In this document: positions 45,718-53,815 of the stretch, in pieces
How positions within the stretch are numbered: the stretch's first letter is position 1
How the letters are laid out: every line of letters begins with the position of its first letter
Origin: Pleurocapsa sp. PCC 7319
GTDB taxonomy: Bacteria; Cyanobacteriota; Cyanobacteriia; Cyanobacteriales; Xenococcaceae
Direction of reading: 5' to 3'
Length of the DNA: 58,190 nt
NCBI RefSeq assembly: GCF_000332195.1
Contig: NZ_KB235917.1
Location: 1-58,190, forward strand
Notes under the pieces: generated by a model
Databases searched by the model: none
Told to the model about the DNA's origin: nothing
Seen by the model: the letters and a program-made list of their open reading frames with translations, nothing else
Position numbers and translations under genes: made by a program

Positions 45718-46259
45718 TAGAACTATGGACTATGGATGAACACCGTTTGGGATTAAAACTAATTCCAAGACGAATTTGGGCAGAAATTGGCGAAAATCTG
45801 ACAGCAGATGTTAATTGGAAGTATCAATGGCTCTGGTTGTATGGTTTTGTAGCTCCCCAGTCAGGAGAAACTTACTTTTGGATTCTTCCCTATGTCAACA
45901 AAGAGTTGTTTTTACAAGTTTTAGAAGATTTTGCGCGAGAGTTTAATCTTGGTGAAAGTAAACAGATTCTGTTAGTTTTGGATGGGGCTGGCTGGCACGT
46001 CAGCAAAGAAATTACTCAAAATTTACCATTAGGTTTACATCTGGAATTTCTCCCTCCTTATTCCCCTGAATTACAGCCAGCCGAAAGACTGTGGCCGATA
46101 GTAGATGAGCCTCTGGCTAATCGTAGCTTTACTAATTTGGAGCAATTAGAAGAAATCTTGTACACCAGATGTCAAGTCATTTTGCAACAACCAGAATTGG
46201 TCAAAGGAATTACTAATTTCTCTTGGTGGCCACAGTCTAGTTTAGCAACAGCCGTTTAA
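45657..46259 (+). CDS. IS630-family transposase, ORF B (DDE part)
   Basis: 200 residues: LWTMDEHRLGLKLIPRR (first D), LLVLDGAGWHVSKEI (second D) and LPPYSPELQPAERLWPIVDE (E). It lacks its own ribosome binding site; overlap with ORF A at an A-rich slippery stretch supports programmed -1 frameshifting as known for this family. Confidence 0.86.
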   Translation: MEKKLQNRYQKLCRDNPQAIVELWTMDEHRLGLKLIPRRIWAEIGENLTADVNWKYQWLWLYGFVAPQSGETYFWILPYVNKELFLQVLEDFAREFNLGESKQILLVLDGAGWHVSKEITQNLPLGLHLEFLPPYSPELQPAERLWPIVDEPLANRSFTNLEQLEEILYTRCQVILQQPELVKGITNFSWWPQSSLATAV

Positions 46260-46280
46260 TTAGAACTAATCAAACGGACT

Positions 46281-49200
46281 TCATATTAGAGGTAGCAAAG
46301 AGCTAGTGAGAAGGTGCATCTCTTTTTTAGCGAGGGATACTAAAACACCTAACATTGCTACAGTATCAGCTTTATCGAAAACAAGCTCAATTGAACTTTT
46401 CAGCGATTCATCGTCAGGACGTTCGTATAGCCAGCCCTCTAAGGTCATTAAAAGACAGGCAAGAATGTCAGGCGACCATGTATATTTGCGATGCCAGTAA
46501 AGAGAATGCCGACCGCCCTGAAAACATTTTCTGTCGTTATTAATCAATAGCTCTACTTGATTGATATCAGTTTTGGGCATTCCTTCGGTTTCATCTTTAT
46601 CCCAGCGATTTTTTTGCCAATAATTGTTAGCTACCTGACATAAAGTAGAAACCACTTCAATACCTAATTCTTCATTGAGATTAAGAAGAGAGAGAAGAGG
46701 TAAAAACTTAAAAGTGCAAACATCAAGACATGAAGATCCTGCTGTTCCCAAATCATCATCAAAAATAGAAGAGCGTTCGGCTAGTGGAAAACGATATTCT
46801 GGCTCTGCAATGGTAAGAGCTAAAAGTATCTCCGCTCCGAGTTCTGGATTTACTCTGACAATGGCATTGAGATAAAGACCATTAGTTGAAAGCATAAATC
46901 TACGAAAATCGTTCTTAACTTCTCCCTTAGCCCCTTTGGGATGAGAAAACTCAAGTGTTCCCACAATGTCCTTATACATCCAATGCTGTCTTGTCGGTGG
47001 TAGCTGTGTTTTGGGTGTTAATTCACGACCTGCCAAAGCCTTTAGTAACCAAGCTGCATCATTGGGAAGATGAATTAGAGAAAATACAATACATTTATAT
47101 GTTGCTGAAGAATCTCCTAACCGTAATCGTTCTTCTCTATCTGTATCGGGAAATAAAATATATTTTGCTAACTTGAAAATGAACTTAGCAATTTCTGCAC
47201 GGTGCGGTAATCTTATTGCTGACTTTCCCCAATTCAACCAAGCTTCCGCTATTTTGAAAATTAAACGGTTTTCTGATGCTAGAATTTTCATCTCCAAAGA
47301 TAAAATCCACTGCCATGCTGGTATCCAAAGATGAGCGCGAGGAGTTCCAGGATTTTCCTCTAAGAAAGCTATTCTTGCTCCTGGGGAGAGACTTTTTGTA
47401 ATTTCTATATATTCTGAGTGTGGCAGAGTCGCAATAGCAATAAGACGCGAGCAAAGTTGTTCTAACAAAAAAGGAATTTGTTCCTCAGAAAAACTATTTA
47501 GCAGAATTTTTACCCGCCCACTTAAGATTGCACCATCTATCAGTAGCTTGATTAGTTGCTTATGTTCGCTCTCGATAGATTCCTGTAAAAATTCTTGCCA
47601 GATTTCTGTTTCGTCGGATTCTATTGCAATGTAAAGAGCAAACCATCTCATTGGCTGCGACCACAAAATGTTACTCTGCATTTCTGCTAAGTTTTCTGTC
47701 TCTAACTCACGTCTTTTTGACAAAAGATAATGAAATCTAGCGCAGTCGCCTACAAAACGGTGCGTTAAGGAGATCCGTTCTTCAGCAACTCGAAGACAAT
47801 CTCGACGAGCTAGAGTAGTTAAGGTTTTGGGATTGATATCGCTATCATATATTGCTACATCAGGCGCAAATCTCTCTGCCAACAACTGAGATATCTTGAT
47901 TAAGATATGATGGACTTCACTTGATTCTCGACCATTACCTACCTGATTGCGCCAAAACCAATTCAATAAATCTAGGTCGGTTTGAAAATTAGAAGTATCT
48001 ACTTCTTCTGTTTGAGCTTTGCGAACAAGCCAGTCAAGAAGTTTAAAATTCAAAGCTGAACCGAATTGTTCGGAACGCTTTATAAGCTCTGTAATGCTTT
48101 TAGGTAAATTATCTATAGAAGATATTTCTTCAAAGGGAAGTTGTGGTAACTCGACCATCCCAATAGATGGTTGTCTATCAAAACGGGCAGCGATTTGTTC
48201 TTGAATGTATTGTTCGGTATCAAGATGCGTGACGAAAACAAAACGAACATTAGCAGGTGCATCGCCAGAGATGGTATTTTGCAGTAGATTTAGTAAAGAA
48301 TCTAAGGATTGCTGATTAGCCTCATCGACATCATCAACAAATACTATTACGCGATCAATAATACGGGCTGCCAGTAACTCATCAAAACGTCTCAGATCCT
48401 TACTTAAGACCGCATTAGAATCATCTTCAAAAATCGCCACGTCATCAGGGCGTAAAAATAAGCAAGTATAGTCTTGAAAAGTTTCTTGGATGCCAATTTT
48501 ACAGAGAGCTGATTTCCCCGAACCAGAAGAACCACTCAATAAAGTTATATGATTTGATGATATTGAGTCTTGGAGCTGAGAAAGCTCGCTTGTTCTAGAT
48601 AATTTAAACCGATCTGCGATCGCATAGCGAATTGCCCTTAATCGATATCGCGAACGACTAAATATGCGTACGAGAGTAGTCTGAAATGCTTTTAAACTAG
48701 CATCATGTGTTAATTCTCTCCAGACGAGGGTACTTGCAGCTTCAGGAGATAATCCCGAACCTAATTGCAGCAGATAACCCAACCATCTGCTAATAACTGT
48801 ACTGGTATCTTCATCTCGTCCAAGAGCTTCTAATTCTGTTGTTAAATCCTCTTTTGGATTGGGAACTATTTCCCAGCGAACACGAGACTTAAACTCTTTA
48901 AGCAGTCGAGTTCGATCTTTATACTTTCTAGTTCCCCAACCATCAATAGCTTTGCCAGGATCATTTTCATCCGAATCTTCAAATTTCCCAGAAACTACAA
49001 AATGTAAATGTTCGACTAAATTGGGTGTATGTAGCAATGCTAGATTGAAAATTTCCCAGAGTTCTTCAAGTGCTTTTGCAATAGCAGGTTTAGAGAGAGT
49101 TTGTTTAACTTGTGTCAGAGTTACTACTAAACCAGATTCAGCAATATCAGAAATAGCTTCAGTTAAAACTGTTTGAATAACGTCGGGATTCCCTCTTTCA

Positions 49201-49415
49201 GCTTCGGAAACTTCTTGCCATCTACGGACTAATTTAAGTAATGTCAGAAGAAACTGGTGTTCAAAGCCACTTAAAGCAAGCAAACCCCCCTCTGCACGAG
49301 CAGTCTGTTGTTCTTCCCATACATTTTTCAACTCATCAAATTGAGAGACTAAAGCAGAAGTAGGAAGATTTAATGATGTTTGTTCTGGTATCTGCTCTTG
49401 AAATTCTTCTGACAA
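46281..49415 (-). CDS. N-terminal part of the giant NTPase: nuclease-like domain plus P-loop
   Basis: The frame now ends in a TGA supplied by the IS630-like element. Residues 1-165 resemble the Cap4/DUF4297-type nuclease: LLALSGFEHQFLLTLLKLV, then EAISDIAESG and VVTLTQVKQTL near residue 105 (the E-x-D-I and Q-V-K of a PD-(D/E)XK site), then LHFVVSGKFE. Walker A is LLSGSSGSGKSALCK near residue 302 and Walker B-like VIVFVDDVDEA near residue 360, followed by a winged-helix-type and helical region. A stand-alone truncated product of 1,044 residues could still be made, lacking the C-terminal sensor. Confidence 0.78.
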   Translation of the reverse strand: MSEEFQEQIPEQTSLNLPTSALVSQFDELKNVWEEQQTARAEGGLLALSGFEHQFLLTLLKLVRRWQEVSEAERGNPDVIQTVLTEAISDIAESGLVVTLTQVKQTLSKPAIAKALEELWEIFNLALLHTPNLVEHLHFVVSGKFEDSDENDPGKAIDGWGTRKYKDRTRLLKEFKSRVRWEIVPNPKEDLTTELEALGRDEDTSTVISRWLGYLLQLGSGLSPEAASTLVWRELTHDASLKAFQTTLVRIFSRSRYRLRAIRYAIADRFKLSRTSELSQLQDSISSNHITLLSGSSGSGKSALCKIGIQETFQDYTCLFLRPDDVAIFEDDSNAVLSKDLRRFDELLAARIIDRVIVFVDDVDEANQQSLDSLLNLLQNTISGDAPANVRFVFVTHLDTEQYIQEQIAARFDRQPSIGMVELPQLPFEEISSIDNLPKSITELIKRSEQFGSALNFKLLDWLVRKAQTEEVDTSNFQTDLDLLNWFWRNQVGNGRESSEVHHILIKISQLLAERFAPDVAIYDSDINPKTLTTLARRDCLRVAEERISLTHRFVGDCARFHYLLSKRRELETENLAEMQSNILWSQPMRWFALYIAIESDETEIWQEFLQESIESEHKQLIKLLIDGAILSGRVKILLNSFSEEQIPFLLEQLCSRLIAIATLPHSEYIEITKSLSPGARIAFLEENPGTPRAHLWIPAWQWILSLEMKILASENRLIFKIAEAWLNWGKSAIRLPHRAEIAKFIFKLAKYILFPDTDREERLRLGDSSATYKCIVFSLIHLPNDAAWLLKALAGRELTPKTQLPPTRQHWMYKDIVGTLEFSHPKGAKGEVKNDFRRFMLSTNGLYLNAIVRVNPELGAEILLALTIAEPEYRFPLAERSSIFDDDLGTAGSSCLDVCTFKFLPLLSLLNLNEELGIEVVSTLCQVANNYWQKNRWDKDETEGMPKTDINQVELLINNDRKCFQGGRHSLYWHRKYTWSPDILACLLMTLEGWLYERPDDESLKSSIELVFDKADTVAMLGVLVSLAKKEMHLLTSSLLPLI

Positions 49416-49489
49416 TAGAAAACTTAGTATATTATGTCTATATCTTCACAAGCATAACCGATAGAAATAGGAAATAGAAAGTTGGGATA

Positions 49490-49657
49490 GTGGGATGGAA
49501 ATTAATAGTAATCAATTACAGCACAACGCGAAAACGATTTAGATTTAATGGACAATATTTTTGGCGTTGGGTTGAGTCGATGGAAGATATGATTCTCCGC
49601 GATCACTTTGGTTCTCAAAAAAATAAAATCGCTCCCCCGAAATTTTTCGCTCTCTAA
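49490..49657 (+). CDS. Possible 55-residue ORF
   Basis: A short frame starting with GTG whose product (MGWKLIVINYSTTRKRFRFN, later DHFGSQKNKIAPPKFFAL) has a protein-like, basic and aromatic composition. It occupies the gap between the giant gene and the metallopeptidase-like gene. No ribosome binding site and no family recognised; could be a remnant. Confidence 0.25.
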   Translation: MGWKLIVINYSTTRKRFRFNGQYFWRWVESMEDMILRDHFGSQKNKIAPPKFFAL

Positions 49658-49690
49658 GAATCGGTACAATTGCTACTCAATACTTTTTAG

Positions 49691-50899
49691 CTACATCGCC
49701 AGTGCTAGAGATCTCTCTAACCATTGTTGTGCTTCTTGATAGTGTTGGAATTGACGCTCGCTGCGACGAAATTCAGGGGTATGCACCATCCTTTTTCCAT
49801 TTAACAATTTAGCACCATGATGTTTGTGCAGTAGTTCGTGATAGAGAACTAATTCCACAACTATTTGCGGTACGCGGTCGCTATCTAATGTCCGACTCAT
49901 AACTACCCTATCCCGCAAAGGCTCGTAGTGTCCTAGCTTACGATGGGTTAGAGTCTTATTCCAGGTTAAGCGGGGTTTTGCCATCTCCCCTGCAAAGTAT
50001 TCTTGGTTGATTAGGTGAAATAGGGCTTCTAAATCGTAATAGTTTCCTTGGGGTGTCTCGGCATCAAGATCTGCTATTAAATCTAGTTCGAGGATGATAT
50101 CGCTATATGCTTCTGTCGAACTAAAGTGACGAATTAATTGTTTATCTTGGGGATTATTTCCCTGTATTGCAGTGTTGATAATGGCTTCTAGAATCTTATC
50201 CTCTGCCTGGATAAAGCCTTCACTTAACTGTAGCTCGATAGTTCCTTGGCGATTATGTTTGTATTTGTACAAGCCATTGTAGTTAGTGATGGTGACTTGA
50301 ATCTCTGAGATATTTGACTTTTGGGCTTTAATGGCTCGATGGGCTAAAGTCTTTATTCTTTGCGTAGTCTGGATATGTAACTTGAGATTATCTCGGTCGG
50401 TCAGAAACTTCATCCAGGCATAGGCTTTACGGGAAGGCGTAGTTAAAGCAGCAGGAGTAAGCTGGTTTTGTTGGCAGATGCGATCGATTTCTCGGATGCA
50501 GTCGGTTAATGCTTGCCCGATTGATTCTAGCTGGGAATCGATGCGATCGGGTTTTAGTTGTCCTATCTGTTGTTGAATATTTTTTTGTTGTTTGACTATA
50601 TTCTTGATTCGCAGAGTTGGGGGTGGTGTCGATACTGACGTGGATGTAGGTTCTTCTTTAGATCGCTCGGTTAATGGTAAGTTATGCCAGTCTATACTCT
50701 TGAGGTAGTAGTAGGCTTTACGAGAGCGGGTAGTCAGGCTATCGGGGGTAGTCTTGGCTTCAGTGCAGATTTGTTCGATAGTATGCAGGGAATTAAGCAC
50801 AAAGGCTTTGAGGGAATCTACTTCTTGGGGATCGATCCCATGCTGTAGTTGGTTTTTTACTCGCTCTGCTGTTTTGACAATTCCCTTGATACGAACCAT
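49691..50899 (-). CDS. HExxH metallopeptidase-like protein (SprT/DUF45-like) with duplicated N-terminal unit
   Basis: A 402-residue protein. The C-terminal third has VELVLYHELLHKHHG (HExxH zinc motif) and a later HTPEFRRSERQFQHY, as in SprT/WLM/DUF45-type peptidases. The middle includes ITNYNGLYKYKHNRQGTIEL and a LFHLINQEYFAGEMAKPRL segment also typical of SprT-like folds. Two copies of a helical unit of about 80 residues precede it (each with RIKxIVK, CTEAKTTPDSLTTRSRKAYYY-type ending). Substrate unknown; SprT relatives act on DNA-protein crosslinks. Confidence 0.76.
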   Translation of the reverse strand: MVRIKGIVKTAERVKNQLQHGIDPQEVDSLKAFVLNSLHTIEQICTEAKTTPDSLTTRSRKAYYYLKSIDWHNLPLTERSKEEPTSTSVSTPPPTLRIKNIVKQQKNIQQQIGQLKPDRIDSQLESIGQALTDCIREIDRICQQNQLTPAALTTPSRKAYAWMKFLTDRDNLKLHIQTTQRIKTLAHRAIKAQKSNISEIQVTITNYNGLYKYKHNRQGTIELQLSEGFIQAEDKILEAIINTAIQGNNPQDKQLIRHFSSTEAYSDIILELDLIADLDAETPQGNYYDLEALFHLINQEYFAGEMAKPRLTWNKTLTHRKLGHYEPLRDRVVMSRTLDSDRVPQIVVELVLYHELLHKHHGAKLLNGKRMVHTPEFRRSERQFQHYQEAQQWLERSLALAM

Positions 50900-50978
50900 T
50901 TGAAAGATAGTTTAAGCGCGATCGATCTGTTATTAAGGCGATTTTATAACAAATACAGAACTACCTATGTATGGTTTA

Positions 50979-51251
50979 TTAATCCAGACAGCGCAGGAAC
51001 AAGGTGATTTTGTATTCTGATTTGGCAGCATGGCATCGGCGAATAAAGTCCTGGGGCGCATCTTCCGCTATAAAATATCGAACTGGTTGCCAGCTTTCAG
51101 TTTTAACTACTTTCCACTCTTCGAGCTTGGCAAGATGTTTTCTGACCGTAGTTTGGCAGAAGTCGATATTTTCAGCCAATTCCTTGACTGATTGGGAGGG
51201 CTTTTTGAGCAACTGTAAAACCAAGCATACTTGAATCAAGGGTACAAGCAT
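50979..51251 (-). CDS. Winged-helix regulator (ArsR-like)
   Basis: A 90-residue protein: helix, then SQSVKELAENIDFCQTTVRKHLAKLEEWKVV, a classic wHTH with recognition helix, and a wing with TESWQPVRYF. The start codon at 51251 arises within a 23-bp tandem duplication, so the ancestral start may have differed (a TTG lies in the other copy). A perfect palindrome 63 bp upstream of the ATG also occurs, in variant form, in front of the J-protein/VWA operon, making this protein the best candidate to bind it. Confidence 0.74.
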   Translation of the reverse strand: MLVPLIQVCLVLQLLKKPSQSVKELAENIDFCQTTVRKHLAKLEEWKVVKTESWQPVRYFIAEDAPQDFIRRCHAAKSEYKITLFLRCLD

Positions 51252-51267
51252 ACTTGAATCAAGGGTA
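51222..51267. repeat. 23-bp perfect tandem duplication at the regulator start
   Basis: 51222-51244 and 51245-51267 are identical. The second copy carries the start codon. Because 23 is not a multiple of three, the duplication shifts the frame between the copies and probably created the present ATG start. Confidence 0.85.
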
Positions 51268-51313
51268 ATTGTTTTTGATTTTGTGGTTGTAGCATGGGCT
51301 TGAGCTTGAATTT

Positions 51314-51331
51314 GTCGTAATGGATTACGAC
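51314..51331. promoter_or_regulatory. Perfect palindromic operator upstream of the wHTH gene
   Basis: GTCGTAAT and ATTACGAC around GG. Two near-copies lie at 53622-53639 and 53722-53739 upstream of the J-protein gene. Likely binding site of the wHTH protein, giving autoregulation. Confidence 0.65.
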
Positions 51332-51388
51332 TACTTAGGAATAAAACTAAAATAACTAAAATCTAAAATATTTTCTTTTCGATGCAAA

Positions 51389-51592
51389 CTATCGAAAGTC
51401 CTTTGGGTCAATATTAATAGGAGTATTAGCAGTTTCTATTAAGTCGAGCCATTGCTCCACTACGCGATCGTCAACTTCCAAAAAGAATCGTTTGTCGTCC
51501 GAACCACGATTGTCGTATAGCTTTGCCTTCTTATTAGCAATATTTCTAATTCTTTCAACCAGATCGGGACTACCCATAAATCGAATATTCAT
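51389..51592 (-). CDS. Small conserved-looking protein
   Basis: A 67-residue soluble protein: MNIRFMGSPDLVERIRNIAN then KLYDNRGSDDKRFFLEVDD and a final DPKDFR. The layout (beta, helix, beta, beta, helix) looks like a small alpha/beta domain. It lies between the wHTH gene and the VWA gene in the same orientation, so probably belongs to that operon. Confidence 0.65.
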   Translation of the reverse strand: MNIRFMGSPDLVERIRNIANKKAKLYDNRGSDDKRFFLEVDDRVVEQWLDLIETANTPINIDPKDFR

Positions 51593-51652
51593 CTTTCATA
51601 TCAGTAAAAGTTAATATTTTTTCCACAGTGTCTTCGGCTGCGGTTGCTGCTG

Positions 51653-52381
51653 CTATTCTCCAATAGCTTTGAGTAGTTTTTGGGCAGATTCGGATTTACT
51701 TTCTCTAAGAGCTTTAATTCCCCGTCCAGCGTAGATAGAAATGGCTTCAAGGAGTGCTTTGACTACCTCTGGGGAGTTCACATCAAAAGGAAATACCGCG
51801 CCCTTACTCCGTCGTGCTATTTCATGAAACACTTCACGGGCTGTATTGATGTCATATCCTTGTTCTTGGGAGCTAATGTCGTGGAAGATAAAAACTCTAA
51901 CACCCTTTAGTAGCAGTTGATTGGCGAGGAAATAGGCATGATCTTCATCTTCTTCAAAGCAGTCACCTATGTAGATTAGGGCTTTGAGGCGAGGTATGTT
52001 GACGGCTTTGTCGAGGATGGGGTTGAAAGCCGTACCACCAGCCCTACAGCTTACCTGTTGCAGTTTGCGCTTGAATCCTGTCTGTTTGGAGGTGAAGGGG
52101 GTAACATCCTGTAGAAATCCCCCACCATGATATGCCAAAGCTACATCTAGCTCTCCTGGGATGGCATCAAACATTGCTCCCGTTATTTCCTTGGCGATAT
52201 TCCAGGCTGCTTGGCGACTGGCGGTAGCATCCATACTGAATAGTAGTCTGGGATTCTTTCTCTCTAGGGCTTTGGCTAGTTTGGTGGAATCTGCTTTGGT
52301 AACGGATGCTTTGCTTTTTCTTACTTGAGCCAGAAAGTCTGATTTGCTGGTTGCTAGGGCGTTTTTTTTCTTTTTAGGCAT
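51653..52381 (-). CDS. VWA-domain protein
   Basis: A 242-residue von Willebrand A-type protein. The MIDAS-like start is RLLFSMDATASRQAAWN (D-x-T/S-x-S), followed by a second element FNPILDKAVNIPRLKALIYIGDCFEED with the conserved Asp. The N-terminal 40 residues are Lys-rich. VWA proteins of this type act as partners of chaperones or AAA ATPases. It follows the J-protein gene by 27 bp and is certainly co-transcribed. Confidence 0.8.
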   Translation of the reverse strand: MPKKKKNALATSKSDFLAQVRKSKASVTKADSTKLAKALERKNPRLLFSMDATASRQAAWNIAKEITGAMFDAIPGELDVALAYHGGGFLQDVTPFTSKQTGFKRKLQQVSCRAGGTAFNPILDKAVNIPRLKALIYIGDCFEEDEDHAYFLANQLLLKGVRVFIFHDISSQEQGYDINTAREVFHEIARRSKGAVFPFDVNSPEVVKALLEAISIYAGRGIKALRESKSESAQKLLKAIGE

Positions 52382-52408
52382 GGGTTTTGGTGAGTTGGGG
52401 TTAATCGA

Positions 52409-53593
52409 TTATTCTTCTTCTAATTCTTCGCAAAGCTGTTCGTAGGCTTGATTGATTTTTGCCGAAATCCAATCGGGAAGCTTACTGGAGTCGGGATGAA
52501 CCTTTCTCATGATGTCGCGATAGGCTGCTTTTACTTCTTTGAGGCTGGCGGAATCGTCTATTCCCAAGGTAGTCCAGGGGTCATCTACTTCGATGGTGTC
52601 TTTGCCGTAGACTTGGGCTGCTGCTTTGGCTTCCCATTCTTCATCAATGGCAAACAGGTAGGATTCTAGTAGTTCGGCATCATCAGCTAAGTCTTCTTCG
52701 TCTTTTAGGGCAGCCAGAAGGTTCACCAGACGCATCAGGGTTAGGGATGATAGTAATGTACCTGCTTCTAGGTTATCGAAGCTGACAAGTAGCCTACCGA
52801 TGGCTGTTCCTTCTTCTGTTAGCTCTAGTTCGATAATCGTGCCAGCCAGACGATTTTTTTCTTTGCGATGATGGTGTTTGCGGGGTTGCCCCATCTTTCT
52901 TTGAATGGGGGTATCGGGATCGACATCTAGCCAGTAGCAGCATTCTCTGAGAATGGCAGTCTCTACTTCCTGGGAGACGGTTGACCTAACAAAACAACTT
53001 TTGGGAATATCTATCTGGGATACTTGACCAGTTTTGGAGGCAACAATGATGTCGTAGAGGGATTTTGCTCTGACTAAATCCCGACTCCAGGCTGCTGCTG
53101 CTAGTTCGCCGATTCTACGGGAGGCGATCGCATAGTTTCCTGTCATGCCGACTGCTAGACGATAAACTAAAGAGCCGACGGAGACGGACGAGCGTTTTTC
53201 GACGCGGATGAAGTCATCTTCTAGGGAGACTATTGTACCCCCAGCACGAAATTTCTTTTTGATGATTTCTTCGCCCTCTTCTCGTTCTTTGAGGGTGGTA
53301 AAGAATTCGTTGGTGTCCCTTAGTTGCCAGATGACATCGGTAGTGGGTGGAGTAGTGGATTTATCGACTACTTTTACCCGCTCTAGGACATCGAGAATAT
53401 TTACTCCCTGGCATAATTCATTTTCTTCTAACTTGCCAATGGGTAAAGTTATTTCGCTGAACGTATGAGGATCGATTAGAGGTTTTTTGGAATGCCACAG
53501 TAAGTCTTCACGAATGAAGGTCACTGTTTGTCTGAGTCCGCCTGAAGGTTTTTTAGGGTCTTTGGGAATGATATAGCGATTGTGCCATGCCAT
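52409..53593 (-). CDS. J-domain protein with long N-terminal region
   Basis: A 394-residue protein whose last 55 residues are a J domain: DPWTTLGIDDSASLKEVKAAYRDIMRKVHPDSS with the HPD motif, so it should stimulate a DnaK-type Hsp70. The N-terminal 320 residues are unlike standard DnaJ (no Gly/Phe region or zinc finger), mixed alpha/beta with RKHHHRKEKNR in the middle. It is the first gene of the VWA operon, with two palindromes in front of it. Substrate unknown. Confidence 0.82.
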   Translation of the reverse strand: MAWHNRYIIPKDPKKPSGGLRQTVTFIREDLLWHSKKPLIDPHTFSEITLPIGKLEENELCQGVNILDVLERVKVVDKSTTPPTTDVIWQLRDTNEFFTTLKEREEGEEIIKKKFRAGGTIVSLEDDFIRVEKRSSVSVGSLVYRLAVGMTGNYAIASRRIGELAAAAWSRDLVRAKSLYDIIVASKTGQVSQIDIPKSCFVRSTVSQEVETAILRECCYWLDVDPDTPIQRKMGQPRKHHHRKEKNRLAGTIIELELTEEGTAIGRLLVSFDNLEAGTLLSSLTLMRLVNLLAALKDEEDLADDAELLESYLFAIDEEWEAKAAAQVYGKDTIEVDDPWTTLGIDDSASLKEVKAAYRDIMRKVHPDSSKLPDWISAKINQAYEQLCEELEEE

Positions 53594-53621
53594 GAGAGAG
53601 AGAAAAGCAGGCTTGCTTTTA

Positions 53622-53739
53622 GTAGTAATCCTTTATGACTAAATTTTATTACTCTCCATCAGAACCAATTCTGGTTTTTTCCTAAAAGAAATTTTGAGAG
53701 TGGGTGTGTTAATCTCAATTAGTCGTAAAGGATTACTAC
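53622..53739. promoter_or_regulatory. Paired operator-like palindromes before the J-protein gene
   Basis: GTAGTAATCCTTTATGAC (53622-53639) and GTCGTAAAGGATTACTAC (53722-53739) are inverted copies of one another (the flanking 22 bp agree at 21 positions) and match the perfect palindrome at 51314-51331. They lie about 82 bp apart, spacing that could allow looping. Confidence 0.62.
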
Positions 53740-53815
53740 TTGCTAGAACGCACCACAAAACCTATAAAAACACCCATATTTTGCTGTTAAAGAGAACAAG
53801 GAAAATCACTCGCCT

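Larger units (their letters stand above)
45122..46283 (+). mobile_element. IS630-like insertion sequence
   Basis: A 1,162-bp element with inverted ends TGAAGTCCG...TAGTTCTAA (left) and TTAGAACTA...CGGACTTCA (right), bordered by TA dinucleotides as usual for IS630. The surrounding sequence shows a longer direct repeat, TATTA (45117-45121 and 46284-46288). Two overlapping ORFs encode the transposase. Confidence 0.85.
41924..49415 (-). pseudogene. Giant nuclease-STAND-like NTPase gene split by two insertion sequences
   Basis: One ancestral leftward gene now in three pieces: 49415-46289 (N-terminal), 45121-43297 (middle) and 42140-41924 (C-terminal). Removing 45122-46283 with one copy of the flanking TATTA, and 42150-43296 with one copy of the flanking TCTTTGGAT, leaves 5,169 bases with an open frame of 1,722 codons plus stop; both junctions read smoothly (LLPLI-SSLQLL and FKKLSKD-LTILDKLW). 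Architecture: nuclease-like N-terminus, P-loop NTPase, then about 1,100 residues of helical repeats. This layout is that of Avs-like antiviral STAND proteins. See the pieces below. Confidence 0.75.
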
